Source: Caenorhabditis remanei (lineage: Eukaryota; Nematoda; Chromadorea; Rhabditida; Rhabditidae). From it: a stretch of 64,000 nt of DNA. The number at the start of each line of letters is the position of its first letter. Within the stretch, counting starts at the first letter, position 1. This document shows positions 9,631 to 22,851 of this stretch, piece after piece. The notes under the pieces are model-generated. The model worked only from the letters and a program-made list of their open reading frames with translations. It was not told where the DNA came from and ran no database searches. Both the position numbers and the translations under genes were made by a program. The stretch covers positions 18,784,587-18,848,586 of the forward strand of contig NC_071333.1 in the NCBI RefSeq assembly GCF_010183535.1. The letters are read 5' to 3'.

Positions 9631-12600
9631 TTTGAATTCTGAAATGATAATGTTTTTAAAGCATGAACACTGGGTGAGGACAGTAACAGAATCAATGTAA
9701 GCATAAAAAAACAGATTAAAAAATTAATTCTCGAGTGCGATACAGCGAACCTGCCCAAAATTAGTATGAATGTGTACATGGACGCACGGACTCTGTAGCC
9801 AAATTCCTCGGCCCCGGTGCGCAGGCGCGCGAAATTCAAAAGCCGTTTATTCTCACTCAGCGCCGACAGGCTTTTCCACTTATAGAGGACAGACATATAG
9901 CACATTATTGGTGGTATTAACTGAAACAAACTATTTTTCATTGTTGGAAATTGTGGAAAACTAAAAATCTCGATTATTATCAAGTTTTTATTATAGAAAA
10001 CGAGGTTTTCTGAAAAAAACTGGCCTGTATTTTTTGCCGAAACAGTTTCCTAAAGTGAAATCAGGCAGTGAAAATCAATAAAAACATCACTTTTTTGTTA
10101 CCTGAAACTATTCCCACCTTAATAATTCTTCACAAAATCAACTGAAAATGGTATTTTCAGGTGGTTCTGAGTTACTTTGCTGCTGAAAAAGTGACTTTCC
10201 GTGGTTCGAGTATGGGAAAAGTGATAGGGTCATGAAAATTGGTTTCCGTTGGTTACTGTATATTTGAAATCGATTTACATTCACCAATTTTTTGATATCT
10301 GTTCTCGTTTCCGCACAACCTCAAAAATGAAGTGGGGTTCTAAGCTTATTCTGCGCAGTGTTTGCTTGTTTTGAAATCCTCATGATAATAACTCATTTCA
10401 ATCGATTGATGTTAATTGATAATATTTACCATAAACTTTAATAAAACGCATCTCTCGCTTTTTATGGCTCCCGAATTATGAATAAATTCGTTCCTCACGT
10501 ATATAACTGCTTTTCAAAACCAACATCACTGTTTTTCCTGTGAAACATGGTCATTGGATCTTTAGGCTTTTAGAAAAGTGATACCGGTCAAGCAGTACTG
10601 CATGTTTCTCTTACCATGTACACAGAACAGGTATAAAATTATCTTTCGTTAAAGTGTTGATCTAAAAAGTTACACGAACTTCAAAATTCTCATTTTCTTC
10701 AAGTAATCTTATGGTTATCACTGCTCATGCGTTTTTCTGATTAATGAACTTCACTTTTTTAAATTTTTTTATCTGTCCATTGATAATCATGCTTAATGCA
10801 GTAATGTGGACTTTCTACTTGAAAATCCCACTCTTCATTTTAGGCTGTTTTGAAATCAAGGTCCCTGCTATGCAGAACAAGTCGAAACAATAAAAGTTTG
10901 AGCTTCCACATGACGCTGACTACAAAACTAATAAATTTTTGGATGATGTAATCAGTTGAATTTCTTCTTTTATGCTTTGTATAGAAATTTGATTGATTTG
11001 GTAGTTTTCATTCAGATTATCAAAGTAATAAAACCCACATCATCTGATTTCAAGTCTTGTGAGGAAGGACATGTGGGGCCATAAATCTACAAATTTACTT
11101 TACGAATTTTACTGCAGACAAATCTTGTTTCAGAATTTAAACTTTCGGTTCATACATGGGTCCGAGTTTTTCAGTTTCTCAAATAAAAAATGTTGTCAAC
11201 TACAAAAATATGAGGCAGATTTCTTTATTGTTTTTTTGCCCCCTCCGTCTGAAAAGAACACTGCCTTTATACTAATGCAATACGTTTTCGCTCCCACGCT
11301 TGTGCAAAATCTTCGTTTTTGATACGTAATTTTATAAAACAAACGGATGTATACGTATTACATAAAAATTAAGTGGTGTGGTTCTGATGTTCCCATGTAC
11401 CTAAACATTTATTTTGAGATCTTTTTTCATCTTTTTGTTTTGTGATCCGGTACTTCGGCCAACCTTTTTTCCAACTTTTCATTTGATTTTCTCTGAAACA
11501 CCCTCTAAAAGTTATTTTCAAGTCTGAAAACAGATGGGGAAACCTATTATGTCTGGACTCGAATTGCTTTTAATTTCGGCCAGACACATTATCAGCTAAG
11601 GTATTCTGCTTATTGCTGAGTGACACGTCACTGTCTCCTCACATAGAGTTTAGGAATGAATGTTTTGATTCGTTGTATTATAAATGTTTGAAATTGTAGA
11701 AGGTAAAATATATAGATAAAAACAGGAATTTAAAAAACAAAAAGAAATAACATTCAGAGAAATAAAATGGAAACCGTGAAAAGCGAAAAAAATAATCCTG
11801 TTTGAGGATTTGACCCCATCTGGTTTCAAAACAGCTACACTCAAAACATATCCGTCTAAAAATTTAAATATGAATCCGGATCAGGGTGATCAAAGTTTCT
11901 AATGGGTTCACTGTCGTTTTGTAATAGTCTTCAAAATGGTTTTGCTTAAGTTTCATTCAACCTCAGTTCTGGTCAGATTTTGATCAGGGTCGTAGCTGTC
12001 GTTGTTCGAAAGTATAATACAAAGACAAACAGTTCCTGAATCTTTCGAAATAACGTAGTTCGGCTTTGTAACAAATTTCAGTCACAATTTGGTACAGAAC
12101 CATAAATGGTTATAGGTACTTTCGACACAGGGGAGTCCATTTCTGCCATCAAAACCTGCTAAATGACTTTCCGGCTATGAGCTCTCAAACTTTTCATTTG
12201 GTTAAGCTTTTTCATATAGAAATCCAAATCGGCAGCATATAGGCACCCGCACGGTTTCATCTAGCGGTTTATGCGGTTTACCTGTGCTCGTAAGTTGGAA
12301 AACCAATTAGGAATACCATTTGAAAATGCTTAACCATATGAAAAGTTACAGAGCTCATAACTTGGCTCACTTTTCTTCTAAGCTAAATTCGGTTTTTTTC
12401 TGAAAAGGCGACGCTCAACAGAATTGGTCTGTACTGTTTAGAGAGGTTTTCCTTATTTGACGCCAATTTGTCTTCCAGATGTTGATGTTCTCTTTCTCAT
12501 CATGCCTTCTGTTATTTTTCCAAGAGTCTATCATTATCTTGACTCCCTTTACTACGAGCCCCTATTTTTTATGGCTCCACCAAACCAAACGGATCCTGTT

Positions 12601-12800
12601 GTTCAATACACAATTTCAGTGAACTCTGATTCATTGTTACCATAATTCTCGTAAATCTAACCCAACCGCCTTTTCTTTTCTTCTCTATCCCTCAAAGAAA
12701 CTCCGCCTCATTTCCAGACCAGTAGGCGGAGCTTGCATCAGCCGGGAGGTTTCACTCGACTCACAGATCATTTTTGAAACCCTCTCTCTCTGCTTTGGAA
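9631..12800. other. Intergenic, 3.2 kb
   Basis: AT-rich, and no exon set could be joined on either strand. A GC-rich patch near 9800-9870 stands out from its surroundings. A foldback repeat lies at 12172-12366. The 87-codon plus-strand frame at 11059-11322 has no domain and no flanking splice logic. Confidence 0.5.
12172..12366. repeat. Foldback element upstream of the 7TM gene
   Basis: The left arm 12178-12226 (GAGCTCTCAAACTTTTCAT, GGTTAAGC) pairs with the right arm 12309-12360 (GCTTAACC, ATGAAAAGTTACAGAGCTC). Each arm is about 50 bases with some mismatches. A spacer of about 80 bases contains short GCGGTTTAT-like direct repeats. It has the shape of a small miniature inverted-repeat element, and no coding capacity is seen. 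Confidence 0.65.
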
Positions 12801-13952
12801 ATGTTTCTCAAAGCTTGCTCTATTGTGGTTTCCACCGTTTTGGATATCTGTTCTATCATTGGGTCTCTGGCATTTTACAAAGTGGTCAATAGATTCTCCC
12901 GCTTTTTCTACGTCGCCCAGTTGTACCGCTACCTCTTCTTGGTAATTGTAAGTAAAGATAATAACTTTCAATTTTTTGACAAAACACTTTTATTCTAGAG
13001 CTTCCTTGCAACTCTCAACTCTCTCTTGGCTACCAAGCTGATCCTTGTGATCAGCCAATTTGAGACCATGATGTCGATTTTCATTGATGAAGAATACCCC
13101 GGTTCATGGTTGGATATCATGTTCCGTATCTCGTTTGCATGCTTTTATACCATCACCTGCATGCAAATTTTGATCGTCTCGATTTTGTTCGTGGTCAAGG
13201 CTAATGACTCGTTCTTCAATCGCAAGCCGGTAATTACGGTCTCATAAAAAATACCAAGTGACAAAATCTAAAATTTCAGGGAAAATTCGATTACTTCCTT
13301 ATATTTATGGTGGTCCTCGTGAGTATAGCTGTCGGACTACCATGCCTTCTAGAGCCTCTGCAATTGGTCCATGTCAACGATGAATTCTCATTCCCCCAGC
13401 CCCCATCGGTTAGTTTTTTCTTCCTCTGGAAGCATTTCTTATTTTTTATTTTTTCATTTCCAGGAATTCATCATGTACTCGGTTTTTGTTCTTTTCGCCT
13501 GTCTGTTCTGTTGGATCATCACCGTTCTTGTTAATAAGGACAACGTGTTCTCCGAAATTCTGATTGTTGGACTTGGAATGGCTGCTGTGGTTGTGAACAT
13601 TGTAAGTTGTGAAACACGATAAATACCGGTATTGAAATTCCACAGTCCACTATTTCAGAGCCTTCTCTACTTGGGACTGACTGAAGGATTGGCTCACCTT
13701 CTCGAACCGGCCTACATCGCTCTTCCAATCACATCATCCTTCTTTTCCTCATCCGTTATGGCTAGCCGTATCATCACCTACCCAAAGGTAAAAATAAACC
13801 ATGAAAAATAATTGTACCTTTGTGATTTATAGGTCCGTACATTGGTGTTTGATTTCGTGTTGTGCAAGCAGAAAGTCAAAGTGGATCCAGTGGTCGTCAA
13901 CTATGAGGCAAATACTCGCAACAACCGGGAAATCATCACAATCAAGATTTGA
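12801..13952 (+). CDS. Seven-transmembrane chemoreceptor-like protein
   Basis: Six exons (12801-12947, 12999-13229, 13280-13408, 13464-13601, 13659-13787, 13833-13952), all joined in phase 0, give 297 residues. I count seven hydrophobic segments: about 5-27, 43-70, 96-122, 131-150, 171-193, 200-222 and 230-255. A short polar C-terminal tail ends in NNREIITIKI. There is no signal peptide. The size, helix count and all-phase-0 introns fit the nematode seven-helix receptor superfamilies, but I do not see a motif that names the family. The ligand and the cell type are unknown. The start at 12801 is the first ATG after an in-frame stop-free leader, and a longer product would need a non-ATG codon. 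Confidence 0.85.
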
Positions 13953-15786
13953 CCATTCGAAAAATGTCTATCCGTTCTCATCCACCACTTTGTCATTTTT
14001 TACTGCTCTCTGTTTTTTATTAGTCCAACCTTACTATTAGCACATGCTGACCCATGCAAAAACTTCTTCCAACCAAAAAATCCATCCGAGATCTCTTCTT
14101 CTTGATTTTCATTCACATTTCCACTTCCCAAATGCCATTGTTTCTCACTGACCCATGCTGACCACCACTGTTTTCAGACCACCATAAAATTTTCTGAATG
14201 AAGCATTTTGGAATTGTTAATCATTTTTATAATCACATTATACAAAAATTGGAAATCACGTCATACTTAGTACATCAGAACCTACACAAAATGAAAAAGT
14301 TGTGCAAATAAATCATTTAAGAAAAAGAGCTGCAATAAATCATTTAAGAAAAAGAGGCATCATTTTTTCTGGCGTTTATACTACAAGCATAGAAGAAGGG
14401 ATTTGATCTTTTTCGATAGGAGGGGAACCTGTTGGGTCAGTTATCAACAAAATGAGCTTGGATTCACACTGGAAGAATCCAGTTCTCAATGATATCTGTC
14501 CAGAGTTCTACTCTTAGACAACAAAGTGCCTTTGTATCCGGTTTATGAAAAATGTTCGCTTTTCTCATTTCCTGACCCACCGGTGTGCATTTTCCGCATT
14601 GTTACAACATTCAATTTGTTTCTCGTCAAACCAGCCCGCTGGTTTTTTATTTACACTTCAAATTTTTCGGTAAAATAATCAAAGGATCCTAATTTCCTAA
14701 GAATTTGTACCTGCCACAATGGATTGGTTTGACATCTAATTAGGTGATGCGTGCTTTGAGTGAAGAAAAGAGTGCCTGGGGGGAATAGTGTTCATAAGAT
14801 CAAAGTATTTAGTCTTGATATGTTGGAACCTATTGAAACTGCAGGAAAACAAAATTCATTCGAAAAATGATATATAGAATACACTGAGAGCACCGCAATG
14901 GAAAAATTTTTGTCGATGCACTCAATATTTTCAATTTTGATCTTCAACACTATCCCAAGAAAAAAGATAATAATTGAAAATGCGTATGTACGATGGTTTG
15001 CAATCCATTTTCATTTCAAGATAATGGAAAAGAAAAAGCAAACACATACTCACAATCCTTTGGCTCACACATTTCTATAAACTTGATTTTCAAACCAGGA
15101 AGACATTGGAAAAGTAGACAATGCTATCACCAACACCTCTTTTCGCGATGTAAGTTGCTCTACGAAACTATTAAATTTTATCACTCAAATATTATGGTTA
15201 AATGTTTCTGATAAGTTTTTTTGTTCTTTTAATGTTTGTTTGAGTCTTATTGAGTTTTATTGAAAATCAGTTATTACAGTGTACAAGGTGATATTGTAGT
15301 AAGAAGCGAAACGGAAATTAAGTTTTTTTTGTTCATATTTGCTCTCTGATTATTACTGTATTACTGTTCAAGCGCTGTATGATGAGGTCTGTCAAAACAA
15401 CCACGTTGTTATTGTCAAATACGCTTTTCTTGTTTTGCTTTTTATTGATTGGTGATTATGCCGATGAAGAACGTGTGCAACCACTACGTTGTTTCTTTTT
15501 ACTGTTCCGTTTTATGAAGAAGCTTGAAACTTCTTATCTACATTGTTACAAAAGTGTTTTAACACCACGTCCAGGTTTTTAGAAATATTGAAAAAATAAC
15601 TTTTGAAAAATAAGATCCACAAAAAATTTTAAAATTATCACGTGGATTTACCAGTTCACTCTGGTCTCCCTAAATACAAATATTGTTTCATTCCACTCCT
15701 TTACTGTATTTTTATTTCACAATAGGACATATCAGATTTCCTGGGCTCACAACTTTCAATTTATGTATTAAAGGTGCAGAATCCAG
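13953..15786. other. Intergenic between the 7TM gene and elt-3
   Basis: No supported gene. A 28-base unit (AATAAATCATTTAAGAAAAA core) is repeated twice in tandem at 14304-14356. The remainder is AT-rich and probably contains the distal promoter of the long elt-3 transcript. Confidence 0.5.
14304..14356. repeat. Two-copy 28-base tandem repeat
   Basis: Copies at 14304-14329 and 14332-14356 share the core AATAAATCATTTAAGAAAAA almost exactly. It lies downstream of the seven-helix gene. No function is inferred. Confidence 0.7.
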
Positions 15787-18700
15787 ATGGAAACTTCGAA
15801 CTACTACTCCACCTCACCTTACTCATCGAGTTCCAGCTCTGAAACTAAAGGTAGCAATGAAAAAAAATTCTTCAAATCTATTCCAAACTTCACGTTTTTT
15901 TCCAGAGAGCCGTATGAACACACCTATACCATTTACATTTATTGAAGAAAATGTGAGTTCATCAACACATTATCTTTTCATGCAACAAGACAATAATATG
16001 CATTGGATGACGTCACAGGGAACGTTTTGGAACGGAGGAGGTAAACTTATTTATTATCTTTTTATGTGTCTCAACTCGAACTTCCTCAAAAATTTCGAAG
16101 TTAAAATTGAAGGTCAGAAAAGTGTGAAAGAAGCGTTAATCAAAAATAAAAACGAAACAAGTTATCAGTTATTCTTTCTCCTTCTATCATTTCTATCTTC
16201 TTTCCGTTTCTTAATCATTCCAATTGTTATTCTAACAGTGTGTTGACCGCAACCGCAACCATCAAGACAAAAAAAGACGTTCCAAAAATTGTGATAATGG
16301 AAGAGAACTGGCGGGAGATCATTCTGATTGTTTCTAAACAGTGTCAAGAAAAAGTTCTGGTTTTAGGGCGGAAAGGGAAACTTATCAAAAACCACTTGTT
16401 CTAACTTTTAGGATGTTGTTTTTTGTTTTAGTGCTGGGATTATCGAGTTAATGGTTTTTTATAAAGTTTACAGTGTAGGATACAAAGGGATAGCACTTTC
16501 CAATATTATTTTCCTGCATTCGCTCTTTTTATTGCATTTGCTCTTTTCGATTGTTGTATAGTAAAGCTCGCCCTACTCTTCTTTCGATTTCATAGTTCAA
16601 AATTTGAATTTTCTATTATTAAAATGTCACGGCATGTACGAAAACGTACCATAGAGATTAATTTAATTAGGATTACGCCCTTCTCCTACTATCAGTTTGC
16701 ACTTTCACTCACTTTCTTTTCCCATCCAACAAAATCTCGATAGACATGTCTAGTGTAAAGGCTGTTTCTTTTTGTTTCTATTCTGTTTTAACATTCATTC
16801 ACTTTTGCAAAATGTGACACGTCGTTTCACGGTCATTCAGAATGAATCTGAGAGGAGAGGGAGTACGGTTTCGTCGACGTCGCCCCTCCGCCGGTTATTC
16901 TCGAAAATTGTCGACAGGGGGACACTCGACGCGATTGCGGCCCTATCTTCTGCCTCAATCACAACTTAATCATTGTCAAATGCGATTGTTGCGGTGGCGG
17001 AGGGGCCGGGTAATGTCTGACTACGACGATTCTCCGTTTTCTTTCTCCGAACAATTTGTAACCCGTCGCGACGGAGACCGATGCTACTGTGGATCTGTAT
17101 GGAAAAGGGAAATGATGAGAGAGACTTTTAACCTCCGGATATCAACTGATATTTTGTCTATGTTGGGAGGAGGGAAAGAGAACAATTCCGTCACTTTCTT
17201 TTCCTTCTTCTGAAACGAAACGTTTTCAATAACTCACGACCCTGTTGAAAGGAAAAGGGGAGAACAGGAAAAGGAAAGGCATCCATTTGATTTGTGCGTA
17301 TGTATCATTCTCGGAACAGTAGTATCACCCAACTTTCTTCTTATTATCAATTAGAACGGCTTTACATGGAAAACCAGTTAATGTTTCAAAGGGATTCCCC
17401 CCTTCATGATCTTTTCACCTTTTTCGCTTACAATCTTATCACAACCCAATATGTCTAGCATGATAACGACGTCTTGGTTATCAAATTTCGTTTGAGTTCG
17501 GAAAATTGGCGTTGGCGCGACAATGATAAGGATCTAAGGTAACAAAATTGCGTAGTGGGAGGGATAAGGATAAAGAAATTTATTTGATTTAGAAGATTTC
17601 AAAAACTCTTTGGAATGATGTGACGCCGCTTATAAATGTACTTTAACCATCATGCAACAACGTGACCGCATTCTTCTTTCAACAATTGAAATGGCAACAT
17701 CACAGTACGTCGCTATAAAGTTAATGATCGGAAAAGAAAGGTACCCCCCCCCCTTTCTATATAAATTTTTTTGGACAGTCAAAGTAAACTTAGATCGAAA
17801 ATATTCTCCATTTCTTCTCTAACCACCCCGGGTCTTATTGTTAACCACCATCAGTCCATCACCCTGTATACTCCCTTTCTCCGCATTTCAACCGTCCAGT
17901 AGTCTCGATTCTCAACCTCGAGAAGAAGGCGGCGCAAGACAAGTTGCATGGTCACTTGTATACCGTAGTATTACCGTGAATGCGAATCACCAACTAGGGG
18001 CCCCCCTCTCTCTCCCGAATTTGTATACACGCCCGCTATCAATTGTTAATTGTTTGAGAAAAAATCGTTTTTGTGTTGAGTATGATACTCTTTTTTTTAC
18101 ACATTAATCAGATTTAATGGATCTATTATCAAATCTTATCAAGCTCATGACAATTAGTTATCGATAGCCGCCTATTTTGAACACCTGAGGGCAATGAAAA
18201 CAATATCTTTCTGTGGGGAAGTTGTAGTTTGGGATCTCAATGTGATAAGAACTTCGGAAAACTTTCTTATCAACTTATATCTGTTATTGATAACATTTCC
18301 CTTTTAAAAATCACTAATCAAATCAGTTTTTTTTGAAATAAGTCCAGACCTGACACTCACAACTAAAACTTTTTCTTTTTCTTCTTCTTCAAAGCTAGGT
18401 CATGCTCCGAAAAGACCCCATTTTGCCCTAAAACGAAATGTGTCATAGAATACACAACAATCACTTCCATGCCATCCATCCAAACAAATTTTCACATGGT
18501 TCTCCATTTCTCCCTCTAAGTTTTGAGGTGGAAGGTACTGTAACTATTTTTACAGATGTTTTTTCACAAAGTAAATTTGATTTGGCGCCATCCATGTAAA
18601 TTTCTGTGTAATTCATCCCTCCGTGAAAATGCCAACAAAAAAAAAGATCGTATTGGCACAGCTAACACACACACAACCACCGTTTTATGAGTATGCATAG

Positions 18701-20604
18701 GGCCTTTCTTGCACCTATTCCTATTTGTATATTCCTTGTTGCATTTGCACTGCTTTTCAAAACTTTTTTCAGACGTTTTTCGTCGTTTTTTTTTCCGTTA
18801 GGTTATTCGTGATTTTTATACAATCTTTTCTAGGTTCTCATCCCAGCACCGAGTACCAGTTCGCACAACACGAGGCCGTCCAGCCAGCAAATCAGGCTCG
18901 TCTACCTGGTATCTCGAACTTCATGAAGGACTCTCAACTTTCCGTAAAACCGGCTACATATTACAGTAAGTTTAACGGGGTCCCGGGGGGAATTGACGAC
19001 CTTCGGAATTTACGTATTGACCGCAATGCCAGTCCCCCCCCCCCCGTGCGCTAATCAGTTGAGAGGAAGAGAATTGTATCTTTTTGCTGGTGTTCGTTTA
19101 GATACCGACAAAAGGAAAAAGGAGAGTAGTTGGTTTAGGAGTTATCAAACAATTTCAAAGGTTTGGGAGGAGACTAACACTTATGTTCAGTCATGGGGTT
19201 TTATGGCGGTCACAAATTCTTAGTAATTGGTATGGTATGACAAGTTAGAAATTTTGATAGAGCAATTTTTGTTTTCGAACAACTTTTAATGCTTTATGCA
19301 GGATCAGAAGCTAGTTTTTAAAGATTATGAGTTTATCACTATTGTCAGATCAGAATTGTTTCACTATTTATATTGTTTTATATCGTATTCTCAATAAATC
19401 CCAGTACAACCGCGCCTAGATTACAGTAATTCCACAAAAACGTCACAAAAGGTTTCCTTTACGCTTCCAAAAAGTTGGCATAAAATACAGTAACCATTTG
19501 TACTAACTAAAACTCATTTTTTCAGCCGCAGGTAGTCCGACAATGAACGACTACCGTGTCGAGAAGGTTGCCACCTCACTGCTCGACCCCTACGTCCAAC
19601 TCGACCAACCCACCTATGCAGACTTCACTAATGCGTGAGTACACTCGAACAATTGTTCTCGTCAGTAACCTTAGGTATTCCATTTTTTTTTGACAACTTC
19701 TCTATTTGTCTTTCGATGTATTATCAAGGTCATTCGAATTATCAACTGTCATCAATCATTGATGGCCGCAAAAAGAATCGAAACTTCCACCAAAATTTCT
19801 CATTATCATCTCCTCCTACATCATAGATAGACTGCATCATTTTATTGACTTCTTCATCAATCTATCATCTATTCTCGTTGTCCCTGTCATGGATCCATTC
19901 TTCTATTCCAGGCAAGTACTCAGTCACCAACAAGAAATGCTACAAATGAACTTCTCCGCTCCATTATCCGCCAGCTATATGAATACCGCTCAAGTTGCAC
20001 AAACACAACATGTGCCTTTCAACATTTTTGAGTTGGTGAGTGTTTTTATTTTATTTTTTGGTTACATAAAGTTAATTATTCGCTTATTTTCCAGAATCTA
20101 ACTAATTTCGCCAATTTCCAACCAACCGAGACTCCTATCTCAGTCATCAACACCTCTCCAACCCACCCATACACAACGATGCCCACGTTCACACCACCAC
20201 CACAAGACCCACTAGTCGCCGAGCCGAAGCCGATAAAAAAGAGAATGGCAGTACGAATTATGAGGAATTGAATACTAATCAAACCGATTTTTCAGGCGGT
20301 ACAATGTCACCAGAATTCCATTTGCTCCAACTGTAAAACCCGCGAGACAACGTTATGGCGACGAAATGGGGAAGGTGGTGTCGAGTGCAAGTAAGATTGA
20401 TTGATTAATTGATCGGGTTGAGGTCAACAACCGATTTCGTGTTTCAGTGCGTGTAATTTGTACTTCCGAAAGAACAATAGGAAACGACCATTGTCACTAA
20501 GGAAAGATGGAATTATGAAGAGAAATCGCCGTCCTAGAAATGAATCCCCTGGAGCAGTGATGAGAGCCCATCAAAGAGCTCATGGACACACAGCGGCTTG
20601 CTGA
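15787..20604 (+). CDS. elt-3: GATA transcription factor ELT-3, long form
   Basis: Eight exons (15787-15850, 15906-16040, 18834-18965, 19526-19634, 19912-20035, 20095-20250, 20296-20390, 20448-20604) join in phase to 323 residues. Starting at the Met at 18923 instead gives a 227-residue short form. The single GATA zinc finger is C-x2-C-x17-C-x2-C (CSNCKTRETTLWRRNG...CNAC, about residues 249-273). It is followed by a basic tail, LYFRKNNRKRPLSLRKDG. ELT-3 is a nuclear activator of epidermal genes that binds GATA sites, and it is linked to stress and ageing responses. The N-terminal exons encode METSNYYSTSPYSSSSSSETK and a Met/Asn-rich stretch. All three upstream junctions are phase 1, so exon 2 could be skipped without a frameshift. 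The 2.8 kb intron between exons 2 and 3 could hold an internal promoter for the short form. Confidence 0.93.
16041..18833 (+). other. Large elt-3 intron, likely internal promoter region
   Basis: This 2.8 kb intron separates the two N-terminal exons from the GATA-finger exons. It contains a GC-richer, CG-dinucleotide-rich patch at about 16840-17100, a C run near 17745, and several pyrimidine tracts. Frames at 16842-17213 and 17838-18107 have no phase-compatible splice partners that I could find. A promoter role is inferred only from its position between alternative starts. Confidence 0.45.
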
Positions 20605-22851
20605 AAAGATAAAATGATAAAATCAATGCTTGAATAATTTTTTTCCCGTTCTCTCATCAGAATTCACATCTTTTACCAGCTTTCTCTCCCCGTTCCTCCC
20701 GAAAAGTTTTTTTTTCCAAAATACTGTACACAATAACTTCTCCAAATAAGTCATTCAATGTTTTCGCTCTCCTTCGCCAAAAAAATTGACAATCCAACGC
20801 CACGACGCCTGATGCCTACTTATCTGTATTAAGGTTTTTTTCATAGTAATTTCGGTAGAGTATCTTGCCATTCGCAATGATCTAATTTCATTTTTCTCTA
20901 TTTTTTATTTCTAGTGGTTTCACTGCTTACTTGCTAATCTTAGAAACTGACTGCCATGACTTATAGCGTCGACTCCTAAATCCAAATCCTTTTCCCCCCA
21001 ATCAATTTGATTTTGATCTTCTACTGGTACCAAACCAATTTTTTCATTGTTAACCGGAGAGTTTCTAACCCATTTAAATGTTTTACATAATTATTAGGCA
21101 TAACATTTAATATTTCGTTCTTTGGTCCTCTTGATTCCATGATAATAAAATGAAATGCTCCATGAATTTTAAATAGTTTTTTCAAAGTGGTTTTTGAACA
21201 GTCTCCTTCATTCTTTGTAGTTTTAAACAATGTTCGGTGATTATCTGTGATACGATCGATAAATTAATCAGTGAGAATTCTCCGCAAGTGGGCAACAAAA
21301 AAGAAGGAGGAGGAGATGAAAAGGTAAAGTTCTCAACGGAAATGGAACATACAAACACACAAAACGGCCGAATCGGGTAATGAACAAAACATAAATCAAA
21401 CGTGCGCATCGACAAACGGTCAGTTTCATAGGAATATGTGTCTCGCTTTTTCATTGTATAGATAGATACAATGAAAGACGAGTGATTTATCAGAAGACGT
21501 TGTGTTTAGGAAATAGTCTTTGTTTTTATTGCCTTCTCGGGTTTCGTTGTGATAACAATGATCTGGGTCTATTCAAGAGAGTGGTGTGAAAAAAGAAGTG
21601 GGATACATCTTGTACAAAAAAGCGATCAAACATTATTTGGAATACAGAGTTCTTTAGATAAATTGAAACTCTCCTTGAAATTGAACACAGTCAGAAACAA
21701 ATTGTAAATTGAAACAAAAAAAATTTAAAGATAAAAACTGTTAGAGAGCACTTGTTATACAAAAACTACTTGACATATTTGTCACATGAAAATAATATCA
21801 TATTTCAAAGAAAAATTAAGTGAATGGTTTGAAAACCTTCTAAAGAGGCACCAGTTTTGTTTCTACCAGCTAAAAGGAGTGATGTAAGTATTTAGCAAAA
21901 CGAAAGGGTTAAAATTATGTGATTATAATACAAAACCTTTCTGTATACTGAGAAGTTTCTTCAAAAAGTTTTATAACACTGCAGTGTTAGTCAACTTTGA
22001 GCCGTTGGCAAGCATTCGAGATATCAGTGCTTTTCTGTAAACATCAACTGGAATAATTAGTATTATTATCAAAATTGAGTTACAGGTATACATTGACGTT
22101 TTGAAAAGCTAACATAAAATATCCAAAAATTTGTATTAAAAATTATCAACTCGTTTATTAGATGAGTACGCTATTTTTTATATTTTTCCGCATATTTTGA
22201 AAAATAGGGATAGTTTTTGTCGAATGTTAGACAGTGAAAGCATCACCAATTCAGTTGTTTGAGATAAATGAAACAGATTCCGCATAACTTTTGTAATGAA
22301 CGTTTCGGTAGTAATTTTTTTGAAGTTCTGAACCATATGAAAAAAAATTTCAACCTGGGACTTTGTCAGCAAATATCTCGGCTATCGGCGTCTCTCAGAT
22401 TTTTCCATACTGTTGGAATAGAATGCACTCAGAGAAACTAAAAAATTACAAACACCCCCCCCCCCCCTCAACTTAACTTTTTTGAAGTTTTTTAATCTTT
22501 GAAATCAGACAGAAAAGATCGAAAGATGTTTTCAGCAGATTTTCCAAACTTTTTTTTAGTGGCCTTCGACTAAAGATAGATTCAGCCAGAAAACGTGCTT
22601 TTCGGAAACGTCTATAATTTTGGATTTTTTCAAGTCTCGGTGAGTGCATTTTATTTCCACAGACCTCGGATCATCCCCTTGACAGAGAGTTGTTCGGCAA
22701 AAATTAAAATTCAATTCCGAATTCGAATGGCATCAGTTTTCCAAATATCAATATTTTGTTCCTCTTTCAGAAAGTTCACTTGTTATTGCTTATCAATTAC
22801 AGTGTAGCTTCTTAAAAAATAATTTTCCAGATTTGTGATTGTATCAACCTA
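20605..22851. other. Intergenic downstream of elt-3
   Basis: The first few hundred bases are the elt-3 3' flank. After that the sequence is AT-rich with no supported exon. A run of 14 C residues lies at about 22456. Short inverted matches (GAATGCACTC-like) occur near 22414 and 22650, but the arms are too weak to call an element. Confidence 0.5.

Noticed and set aside
9603..9983. 126-codon minus-strand frame upstream of the RING pseudogene
   Set aside because: A different frame from the RING remains, with no domain. Its end merely overlaps the pseudogene's first codons.
22400..22700. Possible inverted repeat around GAATGCACTC
   Set aside because: Only short matches and the flanks do not pair, so it is too weak to call.
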